DNA of 64,000 nucleotides, taken from NCBI GenBank assembly GCA_023333565.1, contig JAJKFH010003396.1:186001-250000 (forward strand). The letters are read 5' to 3'. The stretch comes from Puffinus mauretanicus (taxonomy: Eukaryota > Chordata > Aves > Procellariiformes > Procellariidae). How positions within the stretch are numbered: the first letter of the stretch is position 1; every line of letters begins with the position of its first letter. A program made the translations under genes and the position numbers. The notes beneath the pieces are model-generated. The model had not been told where the DNA came from, did no database searches, and saw only the letters and a program-made list of their open reading frames with translations. This document shows, in pieces, positions 49,011-61,290 of the stretch.

Positions 49011-52000
49011 ATGTTTCTCTCAAAAATAAATGCTATGCATTTGCCTGCTTGCCACCTGTGTCCACAAATTTTCCCCTATGCAAGCTAAACATATAGAGAG
49101 AAGCATAAATGAAGGAGGCAGGATTTGCATAGGCATGGAGACTGCATTGGAGTGACACAGAATGCTAATAAAACCGTTTTAAGGGGTTTTTTTATGTACA
49201 TTTTTTTTCCATTTGACTTTAACAGATCATCACTCAATGTTATTTCTTAAACTGAAGAATCTAAGGCGAATGCTTTGACTTGATTTTAAAGACATTGAAT
49301 TTTTTCTGCCGGTATAAATAGTATGGACACAGTAAAAGTACTTGAGAGAGCCTAATGAACCATTTCTTACACCCCATTACCTTTAGTCTGATATGACTGA
49401 GAGTACGGGCACTAATTATCCTCTCTTTCACAGGCACCGACATAGATCTACAGTAGGTCTTAAAACACAATATTCCATACAACTCTTAGCAGTTCCTCAT
49501 GTAATACATTTCTGTATTTTTTTCTAATCGAAATTTAAATTAGAGGCATGCCACTTCCCATCTACCTGCCACTTATATATGTTTTATGAACAATTCTTTA
49601 AGATGATTTCCTACCAAAAAAGTGCAGGTAGCACACGGCCAGTCACAGGGTGAGTCCTAAAAAATTAAAGGATTTTTCTTTGAAAGTGAGGCAACAATAC
49701 TGCTTTAATCACATAGCAGCTCTGCACGGTGGAGACTTGCACAGAAAGGCTGCCAGTCCAGGGAATCAAGGGAGTGTGAGACAAGCACAAGATCAGAGCT
49801 CATCTCCCCTGGGTCCCTCAGAGAATGGAAAATTGCTTTTACTAGTTTGGCTCTGCTCTTCTGTACAAGAACAGAGCAAGGAGCAAGGCTGATCTAGGGG
49901 GACGGGAAACCATGCATCGCTCTGCATTGCTTTGCATTTCGGAAAAAGCCTTGCCGAGGCAATGCAGTCACATCAGGCAATGTGTATGCTGTGTTGTTAC
50001 CAGTGGCTACGCTTTTGCAAATCATTTGTTCTCCTGTTGGACTTCCCAGGCTCAGCTCACGTGAAGAAGCCTGCCAGCCACTCCAAACCCTACCCTTGTC
50101 AACCCACCTGGTATGCAAAGTGTAAGGCACCAACACCTCACTGCCCTGAGCTAAATGCTGCTCCCAACTGGAGTGCTGCTTTGCACGACTATAACTGAGC
50201 TTGAACGTTTATCTTACGTTGGAATGGAAGATGAAGTTTTCTGCTGGTTAACGAGCAAACACTTGGAAACATATGAGCTGCATATTGGGATGCAGATGGC
50301 TCTATAAGACAGTACATACATTTATAAAGGGGACATGTAAGGTCATTGGGAACCATCTGCTTTAAATATTTAAATGTCCTTACACTAAACGTATGAGTAG
50401 TTTTGCCCTGGACTTGTAATATCGGCCATCTACCAATTTTTTATAATAACAGCGAAACAAAAGAAAAATGGGAAGGTGAAAGACAAGGCATGGCAACCAA
50501 TTTACAACATCTGGGCCCTACACGGCCAGCTCAGAAGCAACTCAAGCCGTCCAGGAGCAGTTTGCACTTTTTGCAGTGGCTCACTCCCATGCAGAGCACG
50601 TCTTTTGGGGGTATCCTGGAGTCCTATGCCCTGGACACAGCGCTGCTTTGACCCCATGAGGAGGGCAGGCACTGGACAATCTAGATATCAGGAAATTTCA
50701 GTGATCCTCCTCCTCCTTGTACAGGGTGTTTCCTTAGAGGGTAGTTGTGTGGTTTGTCTCACCCAAACAGGAAGATTTCCAAAGCTCCTTTTGCTCTAGT
50801 CAGTAGTCTAACAAAAGTGAGCATTGGGGAGCTATTGCTCCAGAAACCCTCGCCTCTGATGGCTCTGCACTGATTTCCCCAAGTAGACAGGTTCTTACCG
50901 TCTTTTGGTTACACCCAGTAACAAACCCAAATAAACCCGCTGTCTCCCCCTCTCTGCATTGTACTCTTCACATGCTTTGAGAGCACTATCCTCGCAAGCA
51001 ATCATGCCAGCACTCAAAGAAAGCCACTGCTCTTAATTGCCCTCAGTCGAAGCTACGCAGACCCATGCTATTTGTGAAGACAAATATAGTGCTAAATCAC
51101 TTTGGTCCTCTTTTTCTTTTTGAAGCATTTTCCACTAAGCAGAACCCCCCATGTGGAAAGAGAGGAGCTGGAGGGCTCCTGGGAACGCAGTGATGCCCCA
51201 GCCCTGGCTCTCGGCTGCACCTCTGGGGCCGGGGAGGAGGATGCCCACAGCCCTGCTGTGCTCCCAAGAGCCTCCAAGGAGAAGCAGCCAAATAGGGTCC
51301 ACGTAGACTAGGTTTAGTTCCTTATTGCAGCTTCTGGCACCAATGTGTGAAGGCAGAGAGCACCAGCTTCTTTCCATCTCTGGGTTTCTCACCTGCGTTT
51401 CATGCCTTGGGCTTCCTGGGCCAATGCATCCCATAGTGTTAGCTAACACCATTGAAGGGCCACGCTGGGACAGGCTGGACACACTACTCACAGCTAGCAG
51501 AGCTGTTGCTCCTGCCTGTGCCCTCAGCAGACTAGTTTCTTCATGTACTTTGTGTTTCTTTAAGTCTTCTCCACAATCTGAGGAACAGCATCAACACAGC
51601 AGTTACCAAGCTACTCTTTTTAAACGGTCGTCTGGATTCATACCCTTTCCTGGGATTATAGACATATAATATGTATTTTATATATATGTATATATATTAT
51701 TCCTGGGATCACACTTTCCCTAAGGTCTGTCACTGCATCGCAGTTCTTCCTCACTAGACTCTTTAGCAAACACATGCAGGCAGGGGGCTTAATGAATACA
51801 CCGGGACAGATGGATAACTTTTGATGGTTAAAATCTGTTACCAAAAGAGGGAAAGATGATCTATTGCTCTCCTCCGGAGAGGAGTGAGGAGTAAAACCAC
51901 AACCTAAACCATTTGTGGGGTTTTTTTGTCTGAATCTTTTTGTTTCTGACTGCCCTGGACTGTAGGAGCCACTCTGCCTGCAATTGCTGAAGTCTAGGAG

Positions 52001-52539
52001 CAGACCAGAACAACCTCCTTCCACAACATGAAGCCTTGAATCATGCTATTGAAAAATACAGTCGGTCGTTGTTGCTATTGCATTTCACTGATACAGTCAT
52101 TTAGAGGCTTGTCTTCCGTGTACTGAAGAAAAAAGGCAAACTCCACCAGCCTTCTGGGAGCCCCCATGCTCTTCCAAGTTCTCTTTGAGATTGCTTTTTT
52201 TCTTTTTTCCCAGGAGATATTAGTCTGTGTTATTACAGATTCACTACATCTATCTTGTTATCTTCATTTCAGTATTTCTGTCCTTTTTAAAGATCCCTTT
52301 ACAAATATTGTTTGCACCATCTTGATAGCAGCTTTCAGTTCAGAGCAACAATGTGACTTCTTAATGAAAGGTGTGCATCTATCTTTTCTTGGATAATATT
52401 CATAACGAGCCCCAAATGGCTACCAAGAGAAAGAGTGAAGAATCTGAAGAGAAGAGAAGCAGCAAAAATAAAAGATGAAAAGCAAAACTGTAAGAAATAA
52501 TTGCACTGCTCTGTTCACACAATCACGAAGCATATCAGA
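49011..52539. other. Intergenic DNA, no gene recognised
   Basis: A GC-richer block at 50,400-51,550 gives several overlapping frames on both strands but no domain. A TA-rich microsatellite lies at 51,661-51,700. Confidence 0.5.
51661..51700. repeat. (TA)n-rich microsatellite
   Basis: Interrupted TA dinucleotides (TATATATATGTATATATATT). Confidence 0.85.
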
Positions 52540-53250
52540 GGAAAACAGTTAAATTAGCTTACTGAGTGCTTACAGGAGTTTTAAAGCTCTACTGTCAGTT
52601 CAATTAAAAAAAATACCCTAACAACAGCACACTGATTTCTAAAGCAGATGACATTCTCCAGCAGCCTGAGATGGTCTCTGTGACACTGACAGCCTCCTCC
52701 TCCTCTCCTTGTCCTTTGGAGCATTATAGCCTACCGAGGATGATTTCAGACTGTCAGGGCTCAAACACAGCTGTTCCTTTTCTGGAAACCAAACAGCCCA
52801 ACCTTCCACTTTCTATGGCAACAACAGTGAGCCCTTCGCAATCTGACCTGCCGAGGAAAACCTGCTGTTAATTAAATGTTAATTGCCTTAATGCAATCTG
52901 CATTATGTGGAAAAACGCAAGTTATTTTTATCTGTATTTTAAAGAAGACATCCAAGGCTTAAAATGCCAGCCACAGGCACCTTATAAACTGACAGATATA
53001 TATTGCTCTTGCCCCTTTGGTGTTAGAAGAGACTCCTAAGAGACATGTTGTTCTGTTATTTTCCAGACATTCAGGTAGCAACTCTTTCAGACAATTTAAT
53101 TTGATTTCTGCAAAAACCACAAATGCAGAATTAATAGCCAATTTTAAATGATATTAAGGTTTCTTGATATTTTTTATTACATCAATTATTTTCTTTGATT
53201 TAAAAGTACATCAGAAGTCAGTTCCTTTCTAATTTCAGCAGACAGAATGT
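52540..53250. promoter_or_regulatory. Candidate conserved non-coding region
   Basis: Two AT-rich parts surround a GC-richer stretch: TGTTAATTAAATGTTAATTG with TTAATGCAATCTGCATTATG near 52,865-52,910, and ATTACATCAATTATTTTCTT near 53,176-53,200. Homeodomain-type words recur. Confidence 0.3.
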
Positions 53251-54939
53251 GTGATTTGATTGAAGGATCTTGATGTCTGGATACACACGAACACCTTTGT
53301 GCTGCCCACTGTGAGGTGGGCAGATGCTCGTGCAACCTTCCTCAGAGGGACCATGCCACACGTGAATCACTGCCAGGACCCTCAAGGAAATGGGATCGCC
53401 CACTTCCCAACTCTGAGGGTTTCTCTAGACCAACCTGCCTCCCTCCTGCAACCTGCTGCTGAAACAACTCGCCTTCTCTTAAAATACTTAGCACCTGGGC
53501 AAAGAGACCTCATTATTGCAGCCAGGTAATTACCTGCAGTTTTTCTGCTGGCTTGGCCCAAGCTCTGCAGAGCCTTTCTACCCCTAAGACTGGGGTGATG
53601 GGGAAGGAAGGAACTAGAAAGCACAAAATCCTCTTTGGGGTAACACAGGAACAACCTCTCCCTACCTGCACGCACTGGCCAAAATTCAGTTTAATGGCTG
53701 ATAGAGTCTCAGCATTATTGACCAGCTTTTAGACCCAGGAAGTGAGCAATGGCTCACTCCAGCCCCTGCGCTGTCCCCACTTGCAGGGCAGATGTGGCTC
53801 CTTGGGTGTCCACAGGAGGAAGCCAAGACTCACCAAGAGCCATGGGCACAGAGGTGGGAAAGGTTCCTGGCTGGGGTTGGCTGAGTTTATTACACTGCGC
53901 TTCCTCCAGACCAAGTTTATTACTGTGCTTTACCTTACACGGACTGCTGTGAATGCTGTGATGGTTTGTGCATGGCATTGTAGGCGACCCAACTGCAGAG
54001 TGCTCTGGAGGTGCTGGAATTTGCTAATGGAGCTATTTTCCCTGTGTTTGCCATGTGTTCTTTTTTTGTCCTGATGCCAGCCATGGTAATATCTGAGACT
54101 AATTTCTTGGATTTCACTGAAGACTGGCTTGAGCTATACTGCAACATCCCTTCCCCTCTTTCTGTATAGCAATGCCAAGAAAAAAAAAAAAAAAAAGAAA
54201 AAAGAATATGGTTTATTCCCATTTGCATTTAGTTGAGTCGAGAACCAGTGTGGATGAAACGAGGTACCCCACAACTGATGCTTGGGTAAAACCACTGATC
54301 ATGTACCTACGTTGCCCAAACTGCCTTTTTGGAAAGAATAATTTGGGCAGGGCATAACAGCATCCGCTACAAATGTGTAATTCTCTACTTTTCTTTTTTG
54401 CTTATCTGCAAGCTGCAAAGGCAAAATATCAAAGTTGAACAGTAGTGAAGGGTCAGCTTCTTTGCTGGTGCAAAGCAGTGTAACACACCAAAGCTGATGA
54501 AGTTCCACAAGTTTACACCGGCAGCAAATGCCACTTAAAATAAGCTGCATCCGTGCTGCAGTGGTCTCATGGGGATATAGGAATACTGCTTCTGCGATTT
54601 GATGCAAAACTATTTATAGCCTCAGAATTTAATCCCCTAGAAAGGAAGCTACCAGAGGGAAGAACTCACTGGAGGCAAGTGCTGTCAGGTAAGCGCCGGC
54701 CCTGCCAGTGCAGTTCAGGGTCCCATCTAAACGCAGAGCCAGCATCCGTGGGCACATCGATTTCCCAGAAACCTGCCCCTCTCTCAACCACATCTGGGTT
54801 TGATCCTCAATGTTTAGAAAGCTGCGGAGTGCCTCAGTGTTTTTAGACTGTATGTGCATTATTTTTCTCATCTTAAAGCTGCCCATGTAGAGAAAAATAC
54901 AGGACTTCAGTAACAGTTACCAGCATGATTTGCTTTTAT
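53251..54939. other. Intergenic DNA, no gene recognised
   Basis: A moderately GC-rich stretch with overlapping frames and no recognised product. A poly-A run at 54,180-54,205 has no recognisable retroposon body upstream of it. Confidence 0.5.
54180..54205. repeat. Poly-A tract
   Basis: About 25 adenines interrupted by single G bases. Confidence 0.85.
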
Positions 54940-55450
54940 TACCTTTCTGTTCAAGACCCTTGTTTCCCCTTGTAGCATGTCAAATTGCCCCCAAAACCAT
55001 ATTATACAGCAGAGAAATGTCGTTCACACTTCACTGGCTATTGATTTACTTTATTTATTGGCACAAAATCAGCCTGAGATAAACATTTTGTCCCCCATTT
55101 CCACTATTGTAAGCGATATAGTTCACTGCAAGATAGGCAAACCCCAATGTGCTAGGTCACAATTCGACATGGCTTTCTAATCAATGTGTGAAAAATTACC
55201 TAATGAATAATGGGTTGCACATTTCCACAAACAAATTAACCAGGGTGAGACTGAAACTAATGATTATATTTATCTAATGTAATTTCACATCTGTTACTAG
55301 TGCTAGTAATTTTTTTTTTCTTCTTTCCATGGCGTCCTTAGAATTACAGCCCAGCTTTTGAGAGACAGGCATTTTACATCCATTTAAACAGATAATGTTC
55401 AGATTTATTAGATACATACTTTTAAAACCACAAAATATTTGGGGAGCATG
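54940..55450. promoter_or_regulatory. Candidate conserved non-coding block
   Basis: Non-repetitive and dense in homeodomain words: TTTCTAATCAATGTG, AAAATTACCTAATGAATAAT, CAAATTAACCAGG, GAAACTAATGATTATATTTA. A T run at 55,311-55,320 is the only simple sequence. Confidence 0.35.
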
Positions 55451-56189
55451 TTATTATTTTGCAGTACTTCGTGGGAGTTGAACTGCCTTTTGAAAGTGTG
55501 ATTCTCACACCAGAGCCGGGGTGCTCAGACTCGCAACATCTCCTGTACAAGGAACAACATTTTTTTCCCAATATACAGACAGTTGAGATACACCCTGATA
55601 ATTTTTGCTGGAGTTAGGCTGATGTCATTCGCAGATGAAAAAGCACGACAGTGGGAAGGAACCTCGCGGGTTCGTTCTTTATCTCCTGCTTAAAGTAGAT
55701 TTGTGTCTTCCTGGTGAAATGATCAGTTTTGTAAAACAAATGTTCCCAGAGTCCAACTGCCAACTCCACACGGGTTCTGCAAGCACCCGGGGCCTGATGT
55801 GACGGTTGCTTCTCAGACAGGAGAAAGCAATTGGCTCTGCAGGGTTTACTTTCCACTAGATGTTTTTATTTTCCAGGCACGTTAAAATGTTTTGCTTGGG
55901 CTGTCAGTAGCGGCTTGGACACCCTACCCCATCTCCAAAATGAGGCATTAAATCACCTGTCTCTGTCCCCCTCCTAAGAGAAGTGTTTCAAAGAAGGGCT
56001 TGTAAAATGGGCCACCAGGGAAGGAGAAAGAGGACAACGCAGGGGTTTCCTCCCCCTAAAACTGACTCACCTCGATCTCCCTGGGGGATATAGAGCCCCT
56101 GTTGCTGCAAACACCTTCCTTCCTGCTGCTGGGGGTTGTATCTGCTCTGTCACGTCCGGCAGCTCACAGTTGTCTTTAAAGATGTTGCA
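55451..56189. other. Intergenic DNA, no gene recognised
   Basis: Balanced composition without a recognisable gene or repeat. Confidence 0.5.
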
Positions 56190-56600
56190 AGAAAACCAAA
56201 AGTCTCCAAATTATGTCACTACTTGAGTCAACATTATTAAATAATTTCACAACCTGTCTCAGTCGTGGTGGCAGCTTTCATAAGGATTTATTATCCAGAG
56301 ACAGAAGAAGGGAGGGGGCTGAGAGTGCACAGAGGTTTGAAAGTCATTGTACCGAGAGTTTAATTATTGTATTTTTCACTGAAGTTGAAAGTATTGAGGA
56401 AAATCTAGCCAATTTCATATTACCTCATCTGATTAAAGAAGTTGTATGATTGTTCAGAATGTGTAATTGCCATTCAGCACAGCTGAGCTGAAAAAAAGCT
56501 TTTTGACTTCACATCCTTAATACTTGGCAATATTTAGTAGCCTCGTTGGATTAGCCAAACAAAACTTAGAAAATGACACCAGCTTTATTCTGAAGACATT
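56190..56600. promoter_or_regulatory. Candidate conserved non-coding block
   Basis: Contains CCAAATTATGTCACT, ACATTATTAAATAATTTCAC, GTTTAATTATTGTATTTTTC and CATCTGATTAAAGAAG, plus a CAGCTGAGCTG word. Non-repetitive and homeodomain-word-rich. Confidence 0.35.
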
Positions 56601-56646
56601 CTGATGATTGATTCATCTTAAAATTACTCGACATGTATTTCTGTTT

Positions 56647-56659
56647 GGGGGGGGGGGGG
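56647..56659. repeat. Poly-G run
   Basis: Thirteen guanines in a row, probably length-variable. Confidence 0.85.
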
Positions 56660-57899
56660 CAGGGGTTTATTTTTTAGTAGTACATATTTTTCTTATCAGC
56701 ATTAGGAAAAGTTCTCTCTACAGCCATGTCAAGTACGGGACAATATGTAATGTCATGGACAAGATTTTCAAACTACAGGACATAAAGCATGACACAATAT
56801 GATGTTTATTACATGGAGCAAGACATGCAGACATCCAGCAGTCGTGGGCCTCATAAGCCTACAGTAACCAGTTTGTATTTGGCTTCTTTATCGAGAAGGG
56901 AGACTCTAAATGTGTACCACTACAATTTTTTTTTTTAAACTGCAGATAGTCCTCATGTCCTTTCAGCACTGGTTCCAGAAATAAGTGACCTTGTTCTACT
57001 CAGAAGCTTGTGGAACAGCTGAGGAACATTCTGTCTGGGTCAGTCTTAAACTGTTTGGTTACAAAGCAGACCTCTGGATCTCTTGTTTTGGAGACTTCTT
57101 GTTTCCCAGATTGCAGAAGATATGGTCCATGTACTACTAGCACATGGAGAAGCAAATGCTTGCAGGTGTCAGCCAGCCTGGCAATGGTTGAGCTGCTCCC
57201 TTCTGTGGTGGCATCTTCTGCAGCAGCTTGTTAACTCCCATCTGTGCTGTGAACAACCCTGGTGTAACACCTGAAGAGGAGTGTTTTTGACCCCCAGGGT
57301 GCGAATGGAATGGGCTAACACCTGATGTGTCCATTCCAGCTGGAGTCAGCTCATGGAAATTGAGATATGTGCTGCTGCTGGGGGAGGCAGGGACATGTTG
57401 GTGCCAGCCGCACCTCTCTGTGCCAGGGTGGCTGAGCAGCTTGGCAGCCACCTTCAGGGGTTTTGAAACATGATGTGGTTCAGGGCTACCTTTGGTGGCG
57501 TTCTGGGCACATGAGATGGAAGTTGGAAAACAGTATGAAAATAGTGAGCAACATCCTAGAGATCTGCTCTCGTCTAGCCCAGTTGCCCTGAACACTTGAT
57601 TGCCTACATGTACCATTCTTCCTAAAACGTCTTTTCTTCCCTACCTGTGCATGATGGCTGTAGCATGTCCTGGGCTACCACAGCCTGCAGTGGGCACCCA
57701 GCAGGAGGGCTCTGACAAGGCACTGCAAACCCTGCCTATTTCTCTACTCTGAAGGACCACCTTGACAAGGACAAAGCAACTGTGAGCAGCTGTAGGTAGA
57801 GATGTTTGGGGACGGAGCGCAGGGAAACATTTGATGGTTGCTGATGACAAGGACCCCATTCAACATACTCACTCAGTTATTTTTGCTTCCCCTTTATCT
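56660..57899. other. Intergenic DNA, no gene recognised
   Basis: A GC-richer stretch at 57,100-57,800 produces overlapping frames on both strands with no domain. Confidence 0.5.
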
Positions 57900-58640
57900 A
57901 GCACATTTGATTCAGTTAAAGCCACTTAGCCTAAGTCAGGCTAGCTCAGTCCTGGAGATGTAAATCAATACATGCAATTCCTGTTTTTATAATAATTCAC
58001 TGATCACTGCACAGACTGTTGTTGCTGAAGAAAGAAGTGAACTCTGTCGACCGAAAGACACAAAAGATGATGATGGAAACACAGGGCAGAGCTGTCCAGA
58101 GGGACTTGGAGCAAACTTCAACATCTATACTGAAAACACACATGACAAGATAAAACAAGCATCAGGTTTTCTGAGTGTCTCAGCCTGAGTCCAGAAGCAG
58201 GTCACACTGGAGAGGCACGGCATGACTTCAGTCTCCGTGCCTTTTCATGGTAACCAGGCTGCACCATTTGCGTTTCTCATATTCCCTCTGGTAGAAATTT
58301 CTCACTGAGGGTTTTGACAATTTTCAAATAATGTCGCGGAGAGTATGACAACATGAAATGAGAGTAGGGCACAATGGTGCAGTAAATAGTTACATTATTA
58401 GAAAGGCAGATGCTGGCATTGAAGCAGGGTTGTTGGCCTAAAAAAATAGATTAGGAGGGAGAAAATAGAAAAAAAATCTGTGAGGTATCAGAAACGGTTG
58501 ATAGCATAATAACATTCATATGCAAGCAAAGGTTTTCTGTGGCAATATGAATCAGCTCACATGCTAATATGACCAGTAAATAAACCATAGTAAGATTCTA
58601 GAATTGATACTACTACCCACCAAATACAACTCAAGCCAAT
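57900..58640. promoter_or_regulatory. Candidate conserved non-coding region
   Basis: Motif-rich segments such as GATGTAAATCAATACATG, TATAATAATTCACTGATCAC, GACAATTTTCAAATAATG, AATAGTTACATTATTAG and CACATGCTAATATGACC. No repeat family recognised. Confidence 0.25.
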
Positions 58641-61009
58641 GAATCATGTCTGGGATTGCATTTTGGACTCTAAGCCCTGGCACTGGATCCCAGTGTGCAA
58701 GACAAAGTCCTGCAGTGGCACACGAGTCACACCCAGCCATCTACAGACAACCCAAATTCAGCATAAAACCAGAGCTTTGTATTTCTTGTTGGCTTATTCC
58801 CGTCATTCTTTAGAGTCCTCAGGGATATGCCCTGACTTAGCACCGGGATACTGGTGAAATTTAGGACATTTGAATGCACTGTGGTACCTAAACTGAAGTC
58901 AGCAAGGAGTGATTTGGAGCAAGGCTGCTGCAGCCTGGTCCCCCACTTAGGTAATAGAGAGGAATGGGGTCTCCTCACCATGGTGTGAAAGTCTGTCACC
59001 CATCCCTTGTGCCTATCGTCCTCTCCCCAAACGACTATAAACTGCAATCTGAATTCAGCCCCTAAGAATAAATTTCAAGAGTATGTGAGGATTTTCTATG
59101 TGCCTCCAGGGTCCAATGACCCATGCAACAACCTGAGAATCTGATATTCAGAGAGCCTGGGCACCAAGTTTCAGGTACCACCACCTTGAAAATCAGCCAC
59201 AGCTGCATCAATGCAGGCACCCAAACCAACTGGGAATGTGTGAAAACACAAACCCCGCTTTAGCAAATGCAGGAGTGCTGTTATAACCCTTGGTAAAACC
59301 ACAGTAAGCGAGAGCCGCTTGTTCTCTAGGATAATGCTGTAAAGCAGAGCAGTCAAGGAGCAGTTCAACAAGTCAGGAATGCTCAGCTGCCCGTGCTTAA
59401 ACGCAGCACAGCGTAGGTCTCCACAACACTCTGCATTATGGCTATTTCTCCACAGGAATGCAAAACCGAGAGATATTTTAAGACGTCGTGTTCTTGTGCA
59501 AGGCAGGGCAGACTCAGCCATAAGCAGAGGCATCCCATCCAGGTACTCCCTGATGTTAGTCTCTTGAAAGGTGTGGAAGCAATGACCTGGCCCCATGCAC
59601 AGCTACTCTGGCCAGCGCAGCTCGGCCAGAGTGCAGGTGGGACTCCGACTGCCTTTGCCAGCCAAGCTGCTCCCCTGGGACCCTCTCAGGAAACTTGTGC
59701 TGAGGCAAACAGGACACCTTCGGGATTTTCCGCTGCTGATAGGAGGCAGGACTGATTGAAACTGCCCTGAGTACGTAGAATGAGGAAGCCTTTTGTCACT
59801 GAACAATTTGCTGATGGGTCAAGTGCCAGCAAATCTGATTTTTTCTGCCAGTTTGGAAATGAGAAGACCTAGATGTGACCTACATGTATCAAAGTCATTT
59901 CACGGAGGTTCACCAGTGGATTCGCACACATGATGATGGCAGAAGGTGAGGGTGAAAGACACAGCCAGGAATGGTGTGCTAAATCCTTTTTCACCTGGTG
60001 TGATTCACACAGGTAATCAGAAAAGTATGTGATGTGTCAAAATCCTAGAGGTATCAGTGAAAGAAAGAGCAGGCAGGTAGATAATCTTTCATGTGGAGGA
60101 TCCCAAACTGCTTTACTCATAAAGTCATTCTGAAGCTAGGGGTAAAATATAAGGATCAAGATGAGATTTAAAGTTGAAGTGGGACTTTGTGGCTCGGTAG
60201 AAAGAGCATTTCTAGAATGACTGGGCAACTCCAATGCCAAAGGTGGCCAGGATCAGAACAGTCCAATTAACAGAAAGAAGAGATTTGTGTAATGGTAGAG
60301 ACTTTGGACAGAACAAGTTCAGAAGACATTATTTGATGAAGAAGAAAATTCTGAACCAGTTGTGGAGTTTGATAAGAAGCTGGTGAAGGTAACAAGAGGA
60401 TTAAAACTGATGGAACTTGGCAACGTACATTACTCTGAAGAGGAGGTATTTAGGTACTAAGGTACTTAGATGCTTTTCAAAAAAATATCTGCAACACTGG
60501 ATGCTTTCATTTAGCAAGTAATGGTGTAACCAGCTGCTGTCAAGAGTTATAACATAAAGACGGATGTGTATGGAAGGCATCAACAAGTAGCAGGGTGGCT
60601 TTATATTTTGCGTGTAATTGATTGACTATAACATCCACGAATGAAATATACAGATTTACACCCTACTGGAGAGGCTAAGAAAGGAGGAGATAATGAATGG
60701 AGGACTATTAGAACAATTTATTGTAGATGAGACAAGAATCATCTCCAACAGAAATGAGAAAGGTCTGATTTAAGTGAGGATACGAACCATGTGATGAGTG
60801 GGTCAGAGGCAGCAGCTTCTTGTGAGAGATATGAAGAAAGGCCAGAGCAATCAGCTAATAACACAGGATCATGCATCCTTTAAAAAGCATCTCCATTGTA
60901 GCTATCTTTACCTAGATGGGGTCCCTCAGAGCCCAGCAGGATTCTCCACTCCTGTAGGGATCTGTCCGGTCACAGTTCGGGCAAACTCAAGCTTAAAACT
61001 GCACAGAAG
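58641..61009. other. Intergenic DNA, no gene recognised
   Basis: Mixed composition. The 141-codon frame at 59,171-59,596 (minus) and overlapping plus-strand frames show no domain. A GTGGCTCGGTAGA word near 60,189 lacks a B box, so it is not a tRNA gene. Confidence 0.5.
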
Positions 61010-61290
61010 TTAAAGGGCAAAATGACAGTAATATAAAATACAGTGGAATTGTCTTCGAGTATTTCTTATAATAATTAAAATTTCAAGAATAAAGCATGAG
61101 TCATTTATTTGCTACCGAGACCTAAAGATAAGAACACAAGCTGACAATGAATACAGTTGTGGGTGTTAATTATTGCTTATAATAGACACAAAGAGAAGAG
61201 CCACCAACTGGACCAAGTGTAATTCTTTACATAGTAATTTAATATTCTTCCCTGTTCATCTCAATGCATTTTTATATGTCTGACCTTCTG
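61010..61290. promoter_or_regulatory. Candidate conserved non-coding block
   Basis: Dense homeodomain words: TTATAATAATTAAAATTTCA, GGGTGTTAATTATTGCTTAT, GTGTAATTCTTTAC, ATAGTAATTTAATATTC, plus CATGAGTCATTTATTTGC. Non-repetitive. Confidence 0.35.

Noticed and set aside
60180..60255. tRNA-like words (GTGGCTCGGTAGA) near 60.19 kb
   Set aside because: No B box (GGTTCGANNCC) and no cloverleaf pairing by eye.
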